Assembly (NCBI RefSeq): GCF_000417505.1
Contig: NZ_APHY01000060.1
Coordinates: 1 to 39,172, forward strand
DNA: 39,172 nucleotides
Source: Megasphaera sp. NM10
GTDB taxonomy: Bacteria > Bacillota > Negativicutes > Veillonellales > Megasphaeraceae
Reading direction: 5' to 3'
Position numbers and translations under genes: made by a program. A model generated the notes under the pieces. That model was not told where the DNA came from. It saw only the letters and a list, made by a program, of their open reading frames with translations, and searched no databases. Below are positions 1-7,442 of this stretch, piece by piece. Within the stretch, counting starts at the first letter, position 1, and the number at the start of each line of letters is the position of its first letter.

Positions 1-292
1 ATTTGCGTCCGGCGTGCTGTTTGTTGAGCGCAGCGAGTTTCAGCACGCCAGCAAATGGCACTCTCGGCAAGAGGAGTGGAGCACGCGAACCAGCTAGGGG
101 CCAGGTGGCCGATGCCAACCTCTTCAGAAGAATCCCTCAGACCGCCGTTGGCGGCCAGCTCCCCTTCACAGGGGAGCCTTTTGGTCGCTCCTGCGCCTGA
201 TTTCCAGAGTCTATTGCGGCAAAGCCGCTTCTGAGTCCGAGCAAACCGTCCATGAAGAACGACCATAAAGCTATGATGTTTTTGCATACATA
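1..292. other. Intergenic flank without a convincing gene; palindromic repeats
   Basis: No credible coding region is seen; a 65-codon open frame on the plus strand lacks a ribosome binding site and recognisable protein features. The stretch holds three inverted repeats. The first is a long palindrome at 1-56: ATTTGC (1-6) matches GCAAAT (51-56), and GGCGTGCTG (11-19) matches CAGCACGCC (41-49). The second is a copy of the CTCCCCT/AGGGGAG repeat family at about 122-178. The third is a small GCGGC-aaa-GCCGC hairpin near 218-230. Confidence 0.6.
122..178 (+). repeat. REP-like palindrome, family C, copy 1
   Basis: Contains CCGCC-gtt-GGCGG followed by GCTCCCC-ttcaca-GGGGAGC. It aligns, in opposite orientation, with 9401-9452 and 30340-30388. 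The shared pattern is an A/G-rich start, CCCTC, a variable small stem, then CTCCCCT-4 nt-AGGGGAG. The three copies and paired arms are seen directly; the element type is inferred. Confidence 0.7.
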
Positions 293-332
293 AAAAGAGC
301 CTGTGCACGATTACGTGCGACAGGCCCTTTTA
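293..332 (-). terminator. Rho-independent terminator of the OPT transporter gene
   Basis: On the minus strand, directly after the stop codon at 337, GGGCCTGTCGCAC pairs with GTGCACAGGCTC around a short loop, followed by TTTTTA. It sits where a terminator for the transporter gene is expected. Confidence 0.8.
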
Positions 333-336
333 TTAT

Positions 337-2271
337 TTATACTTTCTTTACCTTGCAGGCTACGGTGTAGATGACGGCACACATGACTAAGTAGGCGACG
401 ATGCCGAGGTAGGTGGCTCCCGGCGTGACGACCCAGTCTTTGAGGAACCAGTCGATGCCGCCGATGTGCAGGACGGCGCTGATGAGGCTGCCGATGGCGC
501 CGCCGGCGACGAAGCCCGAAGCGACGGTGCTGCCTTCACTGAGGCGCAGGGCGTTGAGGGCATCGTCTTTGCTGCTGTGGGAGACGAAGTACGATACGAG
601 GCCGCCGATGAGGACAGGCGTGTTGATTTCCATGGGCAGGTAGGCGCCGAGGGCAAAGGCCAGGGGCGGGACCTTCATCATCCACAGGAGGAAGGCGAAG
701 AAGGCGCCGGCCATGTACAGCGGCCAGGGAGCGGCACCGCCGTCCATCATGGGTTTGACGATGGCTGCCATGGCGTTGGCCTGCGGCGCTGCCAGGGCGC
801 CCGGTCCCGTGTAGCCGTAGGCGTGGTCGAGGAGGAAGATGACGCCGACAGCGATGAAGCTGGAGACGATGATGGACAGGATCTGCCACTGCTGCATCTT
901 CTTCGGCGTTGCCCCGGTCAGGTAGGCGACTTTCAGTTCCGACATGAAGTTGCCGGCTACGGCCAGGGTCGAGCAGAGGAAGGCGGCCATGAGCAGGATG
1001 GCGATGATACCGGAGCTGCCGCTCATGCCGGCATTGCCCATGAAGACGGCCGAGACGATGATCATGAAGATGGTCATGCCCGAAACGGGTTCGTTCCCCG
1101 TAAAGGCGATGGAGCTGATGCCGACGACGGAGAGGAGGAACGAGAAGATGAGGATGATTGCCCCGGCCAGCAGGGTCTGGGTGATGTTCTGCGAGCAGGT
1201 GACGTGGAAGAAGAGCGTGAACAGGGCGCACATGGCCAGGGTTCCCGTGACAATCTGGCTCATGGGCAGGTCCTGCTGGGTCCGCAGGAGGCCGGCCGAC
1301 GAAGCCGGGCCCGACGTGAACAGGTCCGAAGCGGCCCGGCGGATGACCCGGCCGACGACGCCGGACATGGAGACCAGGCCGATAATGCCGGCCATGGCCA
1401 GCATGCCGATGCCGATGTGACGGACGTACTGCGAGAAAACGGCGTCGATCGGCGCATCGGCCAGGAGGACGGCCTGGCCGTGGAGGGTCATGACGTGTTC
1501 GCCGCCGAGGTAGTAGACGACGGGGATGCAGACGAACCACGAGAAGAACGAGCCCGCTGCGATGATAGCCGCGTAGCGCAGGCCCGTGAAGTAGCCGATG
1601 CCCAGGAGGGCGGCGTCGTTATCCAGGCTGAAAGCCAGCTTGTATTTCGCCGCCGCGGCCTGGCCCCAGGAGAAGGTCAGCGTCGACAGTACTTCCTGCC
1701 ACCAGCCCAGGGTGTTGAGGACGAAGTCATAGGCCATGGCCAGGAGACCGCTGAAGACCATGACATGAGCTTTGGAGCCTTCGTTACAGGTCAGGACTTC
1801 GGCAGCGGCCCGGCCGGACGGGAAGGGGTAAGCCGCATCCATTTCTTCACAGAAGTAGCGGCGGAACGTCGTCGCCAGGAGGACGCCCAGGACGCCGCCG
1901 AGGACGATGGGGATGACCATTTCCGTATAGGTCAGCTGGCTGTCGAGCTGCAAGATGAACAGGGCCGGCAGGATGAACATGACGCCGCCGATGATGTTGG
2001 TCCCGGCACTGGCGATGGCCTGGATGTGGACCGTTTCCGGGAAGGCATTCTTGCGCTTGAAGAGGACGGCCATGCCCATGGCCAGGACGGAGACGGGCGC
2101 AAAGGCATCGACGGTCTGGCCGATTTTCAGGCAGAGATAGCCGACGGCCAGGGAGAAGAGGGCGGCGAAGAACAGCCCCCAGCCGACGACATAAGCATTG
2201 ATTTCAACGTAATTCTGGTCCGGAGACATGGGCGGATCATAAGGGCGCCGCTCCGGATGGGATTCAGACAT
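337..2271 (-). CDS. OPT family oligopeptide transporter
   Basis: Predicted 644-residue polytopic inner-membrane protein with roughly 14-16 hydrophobic segments. It belongs by sequence character to the bacterial branch of the oligopeptide transporter (OPT) family, proton-coupled importers of small peptides or related compounds. Supporting features are the N-terminal motif NYVEINAYVVGWGLFF entering the first membrane segment, the conserved stretch YPFPSGRAAAEVL near residue 150 and a late segment with LPMEINTPVLIGG typical of the family. The start ATG at 2271 is preceded by GGAGG (complement of 2280-2284) with 8 nt spacing. It is monocistronic: its own promoter upstream diverges from the etfB promoter, and a hairpin terminator follows. 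The substrate cannot be read from sequence, and some OPT relatives move metal chelates rather than peptides. The family call is firm. Confidence 0.9.
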   Translation of the reverse strand: MSESHPERRPYDPPMSPDQNYVEINAYVVGWGLFFAALFSLAVGYLCLKIGQTVDAFAPVSVLAMGMAVLFKRKNAFPETVHIQAIASAGTNIIGGVMFILPALFILQLDSQLTYTEMVIPIVLGGVLGVLLATTFRRYFCEEMDAAYPFPSGRAAAEVLTCNEGSKAHVMVFSGLLAMAYDFVLNTLGWWQEVLSTLTFSWGQAAAAKYKLAFSLDNDAALLGIGYFTGLRYAAIIAAGSFFSWFVCIPVVYYLGGEHVMTLHGQAVLLADAPIDAVFSQYVRHIGIGMLAMAGIIGLVSMSGVVGRVIRRAASDLFTSGPASSAGLLRTQQDLPMSQIVTGTLAMCALFTLFFHVTCSQNITQTLLAGAIILIFSFLLSVVGISSIAFTGNEPVSGMTIFMIIVSAVFMGNAGMSGSSGIIAILLMAAFLCSTLAVAGNFMSELKVAYLTGATPKKMQQWQILSIIVSSFIAVGVIFLLDHAYGYTGPGALAAPQANAMAAIVKPMMDGGAAPWPLYMAGAFFAFLLWMMKVPPLAFALGAYLPMEINTPVLIGGLVSYFVSHSSKDDALNALRLSEGSTVASGFVAGGAIGSLISAVLHIGGIDWFLKDWVVTPGATYLGIVAYLVMCAVIYTVACKVKKV

Positions 2272-2348
2272 GATAAAAACCTCCTAACCTCCTAAAAGTA
2301 TAAAGATTAGCTGGAAAATCAAACGATTAACCTGTTTAATACTATTTA

Positions 2349-2377
2349 ATTTTAAAAGAATAGCCTAGGGCTGTCAA
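2349..2377 (-). promoter_or_regulatory. Sigma-70-type promoter for the OPT transporter
   Basis: On the minus strand TTGACA (complement of 2372-2377) and TAAAAT (complement of 2349-2354) are 17 nt apart, about 80 nt upstream of the transporter start. The −35 is a perfect consensus match. Confidence 0.7.
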
Positions 2378-2425
2378 TGGGAAGATACGTTAGATATAGA
2401 TTCTGTAAATAAAAATAATTATCCG

Positions 2426-2454
2426 TTGATAAATTGTTGAATATGGAGTATAAT
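2426..2454 (+). promoter_or_regulatory. Sigma-70-type promoter for etfBA
   Basis: TTGATA (2426-2431) and TATAAT (2449-2454) with a 17-nt spacer lie 37 nt upstream of the etfB start. A strong AAGGAGG site follows just before the ATG. It is back to back with the transporter promoter. Confidence 0.8.
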
Positions 2455-2490
2455 AGGTGACATAAGAAGACGAAAAAAGGAGGCTTACTT

Positions 2491-3273
2491 ATGAATATTG
2501 TAGTTTTGGTAAAGCAGGTTCCTGCGATTTCTGATATCGAAATCGCCAAAGACAACAACTTGGTCCGTGTCGGCGCTCCGTCGATGCTCAACCCGGTTGA
2601 TAAACACGCCATCGAAGCGGCCGTAGCCGTCAAGGATGCCATCGGTGGTACGGTGACGATCCTGACCATGGGCAACGCCCTGGCTGGTGAAATGATGCGT
2701 GATGGCATTGCTATCGGTGCCGATAAAGGTGTCCTCGTCTCGGACGAACGCATGGCTGGCTCCGATACGCTGGCAACAGGCCTGGTATTGGCCAAGGCCA
2801 TTGAAAAATTGGGCGGTGCCGACCTGGTCTTCACGGGCAAGCGCTCGACGGATGGCGATACGGGGCAGATCCCGCCGGCTATTGCCCAGCGTTTGGGTAT
2901 GGCCCTCATTTCCTATGCCAATTCGGTCAGTGTCGACGGCACGACGGTAACGGCTACGCGCCTAAACCACGACGGCATTGAAACGGTACAGGCTCAGCTC
3001 CCGGCTGTCGTCTCGGTTACGGAAAAGAGCAATACGCCGCGTTCTCCGAAGATCCGCGGCAAGATGGCTGCCAAAAAAGCCGTCTTCGATGTCTGGAAAG
3101 TGGAAGACCTGGGCCTCGATGCAGCAAGTGTCGGGAAATCTGGTTCGGCGACGAAAGTCACGGAACTCTTCGCACCGGAACCGAATCCGGTCGGCGTCAT
3201 GATCGAAGGGGCTACGCCGGCAGACGCTGCGGCTAATCTCGTCAAAGAACTGACTGCCAAGAACTTGCTGTAA
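2491..3273 (+). CDS. etfB: Electron transfer flavoprotein subunit beta
   Basis: Beta subunit (260 residues, normal family length) of the soluble cytoplasmic electron transfer flavoprotein, which binds flavin/AMP and shuttles electrons between acyl-CoA or lactate dehydrogenases and the respiratory or ferredoxin pool. The N-terminus MNIVVLVKQVP is diagnostic. ATILTMG-like and DLVFTGKRSTDGDTGQ stretches (about residues 50-130) match the nucleotide-binding fold. A TEKSNTPRSPKIRGKM segment (near 180) matches the recognition loop region. The start ATG follows AAGGAGG at about 2477-2483. The gene leads a two-gene operon with etfA 13 nt downstream. In anaerobes of this group EtfAB can be bifurcating with butyryl-CoA dehydrogenase. 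No bcd gene is adjacent here, so the partner dehydrogenase is unknown. Confidence 0.96.
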   Translation: MNIVVLVKQVPAISDIEIAKDNNLVRVGAPSMLNPVDKHAIEAAVAVKDAIGGTVTILTMGNALAGEMMRDGIAIGADKGVLVSDERMAGSDTLATGLVLAKAIEKLGGADLVFTGKRSTDGDTGQIPPAIAQRLGMALISYANSVSVDGTTVTATRLNHDGIETVQAQLPAVVSVTEKSNTPRSPKIRGKMAAKKAVFDVWKVEDLGLDAASVGKSGSATKVTELFAPEPNPVGVMIEGATPADAAANLVKELTAKNLL

Positions 3274-3286
3274 GGAGGGCTGAATT

Positions 3287-4288
3287 ATGGAATTGAAACA
3301 GAACATCTGCGTATATATAGAAATCGCCGGCGGTGCCCTGAGCCCGCTGAGCATCGAATTGTTGGGTAAAGCCCGTCAGCTGGCCGATGCCAAGAGCAAA
3401 CAGGTCGTCGCCTTCGTCGCCGGTGCCGATACGGCCAAAGCCAGCCAGGAAGCCATTTCCTATGGCGCTGATGCCGTCGTCGCTGTCGAAGACAGTACCC
3501 TGGCTGCCTACGATTCCGTCTTGTACACCAAAGCTATCGCCGCTTTGGCTGAAAAATATGAACCCAGCGTCATCCTCATCGGCGGTTCGCCCGATGGCCG
3601 TGACCTCGGCGGCCGCCTGTCGGCTCAGCTCGGCGTCGGCCTGGTCGCAGACTGCACGGACGTCCGCTTTGAAGGCGATGACGATACGCTGACCTGGATC
3701 CGTCCGGCTTATACGGGCAAGCTCTTCGTCAAGATCCAGACGACGACGCGCCCCCAGCTGGCTACCATCAGCGACAAGATTTTCCACGGCACGCCGGCTG
3801 ACCCGGCCCGGAAAGGCGAAATCATCAAAGAAAGCGTCGACTTCGCCGGTGCTGCTCCGTCCGTCAAAGTGACGAACTTTGAACCGGTCGAAAAAGAAGC
3901 GGAAGAACTGACCATCACGACAGCCGATATCGTCGTCGGTGCCGGCCGCGGCGTCCAGACTGAAGACGGCATGAAAGCCGTTCAGGCCTTTGCCCAGCGC
4001 ATCGGCGCAGCCTTCGGCGTATCCAAGCCTCTCGTCGACAAAGAATGGGCTCCCTATGAATGGCAGATCGGCATTACAGGCAAGAAAATCGCCCCGAAGA
4101 TTTACATCGCCCTGGGCATTTCCGGCGCCATCCAGCACAAACTCGGCATCCAGGACGCCGGCCTCATCATTGCCGTCAACAAAGACCCGGATGCACCGAT
4201 CTTCAAATTCGCTCACTACGGCATCGTAGGCGACCTCTTTGAAGTCATGCCGGAACTGGAAAAACAAATTAAAAAGATCCGTGGCTAG
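3287..4288 (+). CDS. etfA: Electron transfer flavoprotein subunit alpha
   Basis: Alpha subunit (333 residues) of electron transfer flavoprotein, partner of the EtfB encoded just upstream. The N-terminal nucleotide-binding-like domain spans about residues 1-200. The C-terminal FAD-binding domain shows the family hallmarks VVGAGRGVQ (about 219-227), the serine-bearing FGVSKPLVD, the QIGITGKKIAPKIYIALGISGAIQH stretch (described in parts: QIGITGK, APKIYIA, GISGAIQH) and a final NKDPDAPIF motif that contacts FAD. A GGAGGG site precedes the ATG. The gene ends next to a copy of the AGTTTGTAG repeat family and an intrinsic terminator, closing the etfBA operon. The assignment is secure; whether the complex bifurcates cannot be decided here. 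Confidence 0.96.
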   Translation: MELKQNICVYIEIAGGALSPLSIELLGKARQLADAKSKQVVAFVAGADTAKASQEAISYGADAVVAVEDSTLAAYDSVLYTKAIAALAEKYEPSVILIGGSPDGRDLGGRLSAQLGVGLVADCTDVRFEGDDDTLTWIRPAYTGKLFVKIQTTTRPQLATISDKIFHGTPADPARKGEIIKESVDFAGAAPSVKVTNFEPVEKEAEELTITTADIVVGAGRGVQTEDGMKAVQAFAQRIGAAFGVSKPLVDKEWAPYEWQIGITGKKIAPKIYIALGISGAIQHKLGIQDAGLIIAVNKDPDAPIFKFAHYGIVGDLFEVMPELEKQIKKIRG

Positions 4289-4291
4289 AAA

Positions 4292-4352
4292 ATAGTTTGT
4301 AGTACGGAGTTTGTAGTTTTTAGTGAAAACCTTTAAATTTAAAACCATCCGC
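4292..4352 (+). repeat. AGTTTGTAG palindromic repeat, family A, copy 1
   Basis: Starts 4 nt after the etfA stop. The left arm contains AGTTTGTAGTACGGAG and repeated TTTGTAG words, followed by the self-complementary core TTTAAATTTAAA. The right arm has decayed compared with copies at 9464 and 24791. It is followed by a hairpin terminator, as in three other copies. Confidence 0.75.
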
Positions 4353-4366
4353 TAACTGCTAAAAAA

Positions 4367-4398
4367 AGGTGCTGTCTTCATGCGACAGCGCCTTTTTT
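4367..4398 (+). terminator. Rho-independent terminator after etfA
   Basis: AGGTGCTGTC pairs with GACAGCGCCT around TTCATGC and is followed by TTTTT. The loop sequence recurs in the terminators at 9548 and 24877, which suggests the terminator is part of a repeated cassette. Confidence 0.85.
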
Positions 4399-4399
4399 A

Positions 4400-4408
4400 T
4401 GTTATAAT
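4400..4408 (+). promoter_or_regulatory. Extended −10 promoter element before the TPR gene
   Basis: TGTTATAAT matches an extended −10 (TGn followed by TATAAT), 48 nt before the next start codon. No clear −35 is present because the position falls inside the preceding terminator, consistent with an extended −10 promoter. Confidence 0.5.
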
Positions 4409-4456
4409 ACCCTTATCATATACGAAAATGTTGTGAAAAAATACGGAGGTGGTTCC

Positions 4457-5743
4457 ATGGATTCTTTTGCTGCCCGCCAGGCCTGCCGCGACGGCCGCTA
4501 TGACGAGGTACTGGCTATGTATGGCAAGGCGGCACCGGACCGGTCTTGGACGTGTTGGGATTATTATTACTATGCCTATGCCCTGCGCAAGACGAAGCAG
4601 TACAAGAAGGGGCGGGAAATCGCCCGGGCCGGCATGATCGCCTTCCCCGATTTCATCAATCTCCACGGGATTTACTGCTGGTGCCTCTATTATTTATATA
4701 TCCAGAAATTCGATGAACGGACGCAGGCACCGGAGGATTTCCGCCGCGCCGTCGACGCCATCTTGAAATACAGTCAGCAAGGGCCGTATACGCCGTATGC
4801 CCTGGCCGTGTGGCGCATGGTCGATGTCCTCAAGAACCAGCCCGGTCAGGCCGGACTGATGGGGTCCTACTTGTGCCGCCTCGACCCGGACCAGCTGCCG
4901 GACCAGGAGAAGACCGTGACTTTGAAGGGGCGGGAACGGGTCATTGCCTCGGACCGGGAACGCTGGTATTCCCTCATGAGCCGCATCCTGGTCAAGGAAG
5001 AGAAGTACGACGACTGCATCACCTTGTGCCGGCAGGCCCTGAACTATTTCCCTCAGCTCCATCATGACAACGACATCTGGTTTTCTTACCGCATCGCCCT
5101 CTGCCTGCTGCGCCAGGGCCGCGTCGGGGAAGGGCGGCAGCGCCTGGAGAACCTGCTGAAGTACAAGCAGCACTGGATTCTTTTCCGGGGCCTGTTCTTT
5201 GCCGCCCAGGCCGAGGGCGACAGCGCGGCCATGCGCCGCTATGGGGCGTCGGCCTTCCTGGCTGGCGGCGAGTTCAAGGCCAAGGTCAATTTCATGGTCC
5301 AGTTCGCCCAGGCTTTGGAGAATATGGGCGGTTATGAGAAGATGGCCTATTTCCATTACCTCCTGGCCAAACGGGTCCGCATGGACCAGCATTGGAAGGT
5401 CAAGGCCGAACTCCTGGCCAAGACCGACAGCTATGCTTTTCCCGAACCGGACCGGCAGGAGCTGATGGACGGGCTTCATAGATTCTGGATGGACGAGAAG
5501 CATGCCGGCCAGACGCGCCACAAGGGGACCATCGAAAAAATCCTGCCCGGCAGCAAGGCCGGCTTCCTGCGGGAATACGGCGGCAATCAGTATTATTTCC
5601 GTACCGCTTCGCTGTACCGCGTCCGCCCGGAGGAAGGGGAGAAGGTCACGTTCTATGTAGAGGACTTCTTTGAGACAGGGAAAGAAAAACCGGCTCATCG
5701 CGCCGTGGACATCGAACCGGTTTTGCTATATGATAAGAAGTGA
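4457..5743 (+). CDS. TPR-like repeat protein with a possible C-terminal cold-shock/OB-fold domain
   Basis: Predicted cytoplasmic protein of 428 residues, function unknown. I chose ATG 4457 because GGAGGT lies 6-8 nt upstream; an in-frame earlier start at 4433 would place that site inside the gene. Residues 1 to about 340 are helical, rich in aromatic and alanine positions spaced like degenerate tetratricopeptide repeats (for example YDEVLAMYGKA, YDDCITLCRQALNYFP, GEGRQRLENLLKY). The last 70 residues (about 355-425) change character: KGTIEKILPGSKAGFL, then NQYYFRTASLYRV, then VTFYVEDFF and a final AHRAVDIEPV. This order of short beta strands resembles a cold-shock/S1-like OB fold, so RNA or DNA binding is possible. 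It lies 27 nt upstream of dcd on the same strand and may be cotranscribed. The repeat reading is fair; the OB-fold reading is tentative. Confidence 0.75.
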   Translation: MDSFAARQACRDGRYDEVLAMYGKAAPDRSWTCWDYYYYAYALRKTKQYKKGREIARAGMIAFPDFINLHGIYCWCLYYLYIQKFDERTQAPEDFRRAVDAILKYSQQGPYTPYALAVWRMVDVLKNQPGQAGLMGSYLCRLDPDQLPDQEKTVTLKGRERVIASDRERWYSLMSRILVKEEKYDDCITLCRQALNYFPQLHHDNDIWFSYRIALCLLRQGRVGEGRQRLENLLKYKQHWILFRGLFFAAQAEGDSAAMRRYGASAFLAGGEFKAKVNFMVQFAQALENMGGYEKMAYFHYLLAKRVRMDQHWKVKAELLAKTDSYAFPEPDRQELMDGLHRFWMDEKHAGQTRHKGTIEKILPGSKAGFLREYGGNQYYFRTASLYRVRPEEGEKVTFYVEDFFETGKEKPAHRAVDIEPVLLYDKK

Positions 5744-5770
5744 ATTTACTAGAGAAAGTGAGTGGCACTC

Positions 5771-6298
5771 ATGATTTTATCAGGCAAGGAAATTGTCAAG
5801 CATTTAGGTAAGGAAATCATCATTGAACCTTTCCATCCGGAACGGGTCAATCCCAATAGCTATAACCTGTCTTTGTACAATGAACTGATGGTCTATGACC
5901 ACCAAGAACTGGATATGGCCAAGCCCAATCCGGCATCGACCATTTATATCCCCAAGTCGGGCTACGTCTTGCAGCCTAACAAGCTCTATCTGGGCCGGAC
6001 CAATGAATATACCCGGACTGACGGCTATATCCCCATGCTCGAAGGCCGGTCGTCCGTCGGCCGCCTGGGCGTCTTCATCCACGTCACGGCTGGCTTCGGC
6101 GACGTCGGTTTTGCCGGTTACTGGACGCTGGAAATCTTCTGTGTCCAGCCCATCCGCATCTATCCGAACGTGGAAATCTGCCAGATATACTATCATGATA
6201 TCGACGGCGAATACGATACGTATCAGCACGGCAAGTACCAGAACAATACGGGCATCCAGCCCAGTATGCTCTGGAAAGACTTTGAAAAGATGAAATAA
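5771..6298 (+). CDS. dcd: dCTP deaminase
   Basis: Deaminates dCTP to dUTP as the first step to dUMP for thymidylate synthesis; a cytoplasmic homotrimer. The 175-residue product carries the family motifs: N-terminal MILSGKEI, the catalytic-site stretch EGRSSVGRLG (about 97-106), HVTAGFGDVGFAGYWTLEI (about 113-131) containing the catalytic glutamate, and a C-terminal YQHGKYQNNTGIQPS that closes over the triphosphate. A GTG nine bases upstream (5762) is in frame, but the ATG matches the usual N-terminus and is preferred. Whether it is a simple deaminase or also has dUTPase activity, as in some Dcd homologues, cannot be told from this reading. It stands between the TPR protein and the P1 peptidase, with a 14-nt gap to the latter. 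Confidence 0.93.
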   Translation: MILSGKEIVKHLGKEIIIEPFHPERVNPNSYNLSLYNELMVYDHQELDMAKPNPASTIYIPKSGYVLQPNKLYLGRTNEYTRTDGYIPMLEGRSSVGRLGVFIHVTAGFGDVGFAGYWTLEIFCVQPIRIYPNVEICQIYYHDIDGEYDTYQHGKYQNNTGIQPSMLWKDFEKMK

Positions 6299-6312
6299 AG
6301 GGAAGTGTCTTC

Positions 6313-7290
6313 ATGAAAGAAATAGATATGTTAGCCATGGCCCGGACGAACGGTTTCCGCCTGGGCAATGCCCAGGACCGCCAGGGCGGCACGGGCTGCA
6401 CGGTCCTCGTGTTCCCGGAAAGTGCGCCCTGTGCTGTCGACGTCCGCGGCGGCGGCCCGGCCAGCCGGGAATCGGAACTGCTCAGTCCTATGGCGGCTGC
6501 GTCGGGCATCCACGCCATCCTGCTCAGCGGCGGCAGTGCCTTTGGCCTCAATGCCTCGACTGGCGTCATGCAGTATTTGGAAGAACAGCACATCGGCTTC
6601 GATACGCGCATCTGCAAGGTGCCCCTCGTCGTCGAATCGTGCATCTATGATCTGGGCTGCGGCGACAACGTCCGCCCTGACGCCGCCATGGGCTATGCGG
6701 CCTGCCAGGCGTCGGAAAGTGGGGACTTCCGCCAAGGCTGTTACGGTGCCGGTACGGGGGCGACGGTCGGCAAGCTCTGCGGCCCGGACTATATGATGAA
6801 ATCCGGCCTCGGCGCCTATGCCGTCCAGGTCGGCGACCTTCAGGTCGGTGCCGTCGTCGCCGTCAATGCCGTCGGCGATGTCCTCGACGAAAACGGCCAG
6901 ATCCTGGCCGGTATGCGCAGCCGCGATGGCCAGGGCTTTGCCGATACGCGGCGGGTCATGCTCGAAGAAGCCGGCCAGACGCCGACCCTCTTTTCCCAGC
7001 GCGCCGTCGGGACGACGACCAATACGACTATCGGTGCCGTCGTCACCAATGGGCAGTTCGACAAGGCCCAGCTGAAAAAAATCGCCGCCCTCGGCAGCAA
7101 CGGCCTTGTCCGGACCATCCGTCCCGTCAATACGACGGCGGACGGCGATTCTCTCTATGCCGCCAGTGTTGGCAGCGTTTCGGCCGAATTGAGCCTGACC
7201 GGGACCATCGCCGCCTACGTCGTCGAACAGGCCATCCGCCGCGCCGTCCGCCAGGCCGAAAGTATGTACGGCGTGCCGGCGTACCAGTAA
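6313..7290 (+). CDS. P1 family peptidase (DmpA/NylC-like aminopeptidase)
   Basis: Predicted 325-residue N-terminal nucleophile hydrolase of peptidase family S58/P1, related to DmpA L-aminopeptidase/D-esterase and nylon-oligomer hydrolase NylC. These enzymes cut themselves into two chains and then hydrolyse small amides or N-terminal residues. Visible motifs are the early GNAQDRQGGTGCTVLVFP, the glycine-rich LLSGGSAFGLNA (about 76-87), GAGTGATVGKL (about 143-153) and the TNTTIGAVVTN segment (about 236-246), whose second threonine is the probable autocleavage nucleophile. No signal peptide is seen, so it should be cytoplasmic. It follows dcd by 14 nt, and a GGGAAG site lies upstream of the ATG. 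The substrate is not predictable. Confidence 0.9.
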   Translation: MKEIDMLAMARTNGFRLGNAQDRQGGTGCTVLVFPESAPCAVDVRGGGPASRESELLSPMAAASGIHAILLSGGSAFGLNASTGVMQYLEEQHIGFDTRICKVPLVVESCIYDLGCGDNVRPDAAMGYAACQASESGDFRQGCYGAGTGATVGKLCGPDYMMKSGLGAYAVQVGDLQVGAVVAVNAVGDVLDENGQILAGMRSRDGQGFADTRRVMLEEAGQTPTLFSQRAVGTTTNTTIGAVVTNGQFDKAQLKKIAALGSNGLVRTIRPVNTTADGDSLYAASVGSVSAELSLTGTIAAYVVEQAIRRAVRQAESMYGVPAYQ

Positions 7291-7442
7291 AAGGGTAGCC
7301 CCTTACGCCAGGCCGGGTTTGTCCTGCCGGTTGTAGTATAGAGTTTGTAGTTTGTAGTGGGGGTATAACTGCGAACTGCGACCTGCGGCCTGCGAACCAG
7401 GGATTCCCGCAGGCCATTAATAACGAAATGAGGAACTAAATT
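7291..7442. repeat. Degenerate repeat patch between the P1 peptidase gene and glf, including family A copy 2
   Basis: Holds a left half of the AGTTTGTAG repeat at 7331-7359 with no right arm. It is followed by a run of CTGCGA-type words (7368-7397) and an inverted repeat GGCCTGCG...CGCAGGCC ending near 7411. The GGGATTCCC inside the latter also occurs near the right ends of the family B elements at 30547 and 32880. No promoter with two good boxes is visible for glf. Confidence 0.55.

Noticed and set aside
466-2295. 609-codon open frame opposite the OPT transporter
   Set aside because: It lies wholly over a well-supported membrane transporter gene, is rich in Asp/Gly/Glu from complementary codons, and has no ribosome site or family motif.
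4457-7290. A nucleotide-based defence system around dCTP deaminase
   Set aside because: Dcd here has normal housekeeping length and motifs, and the neighbours do not match a known dCTP-depletion defence arrangement.
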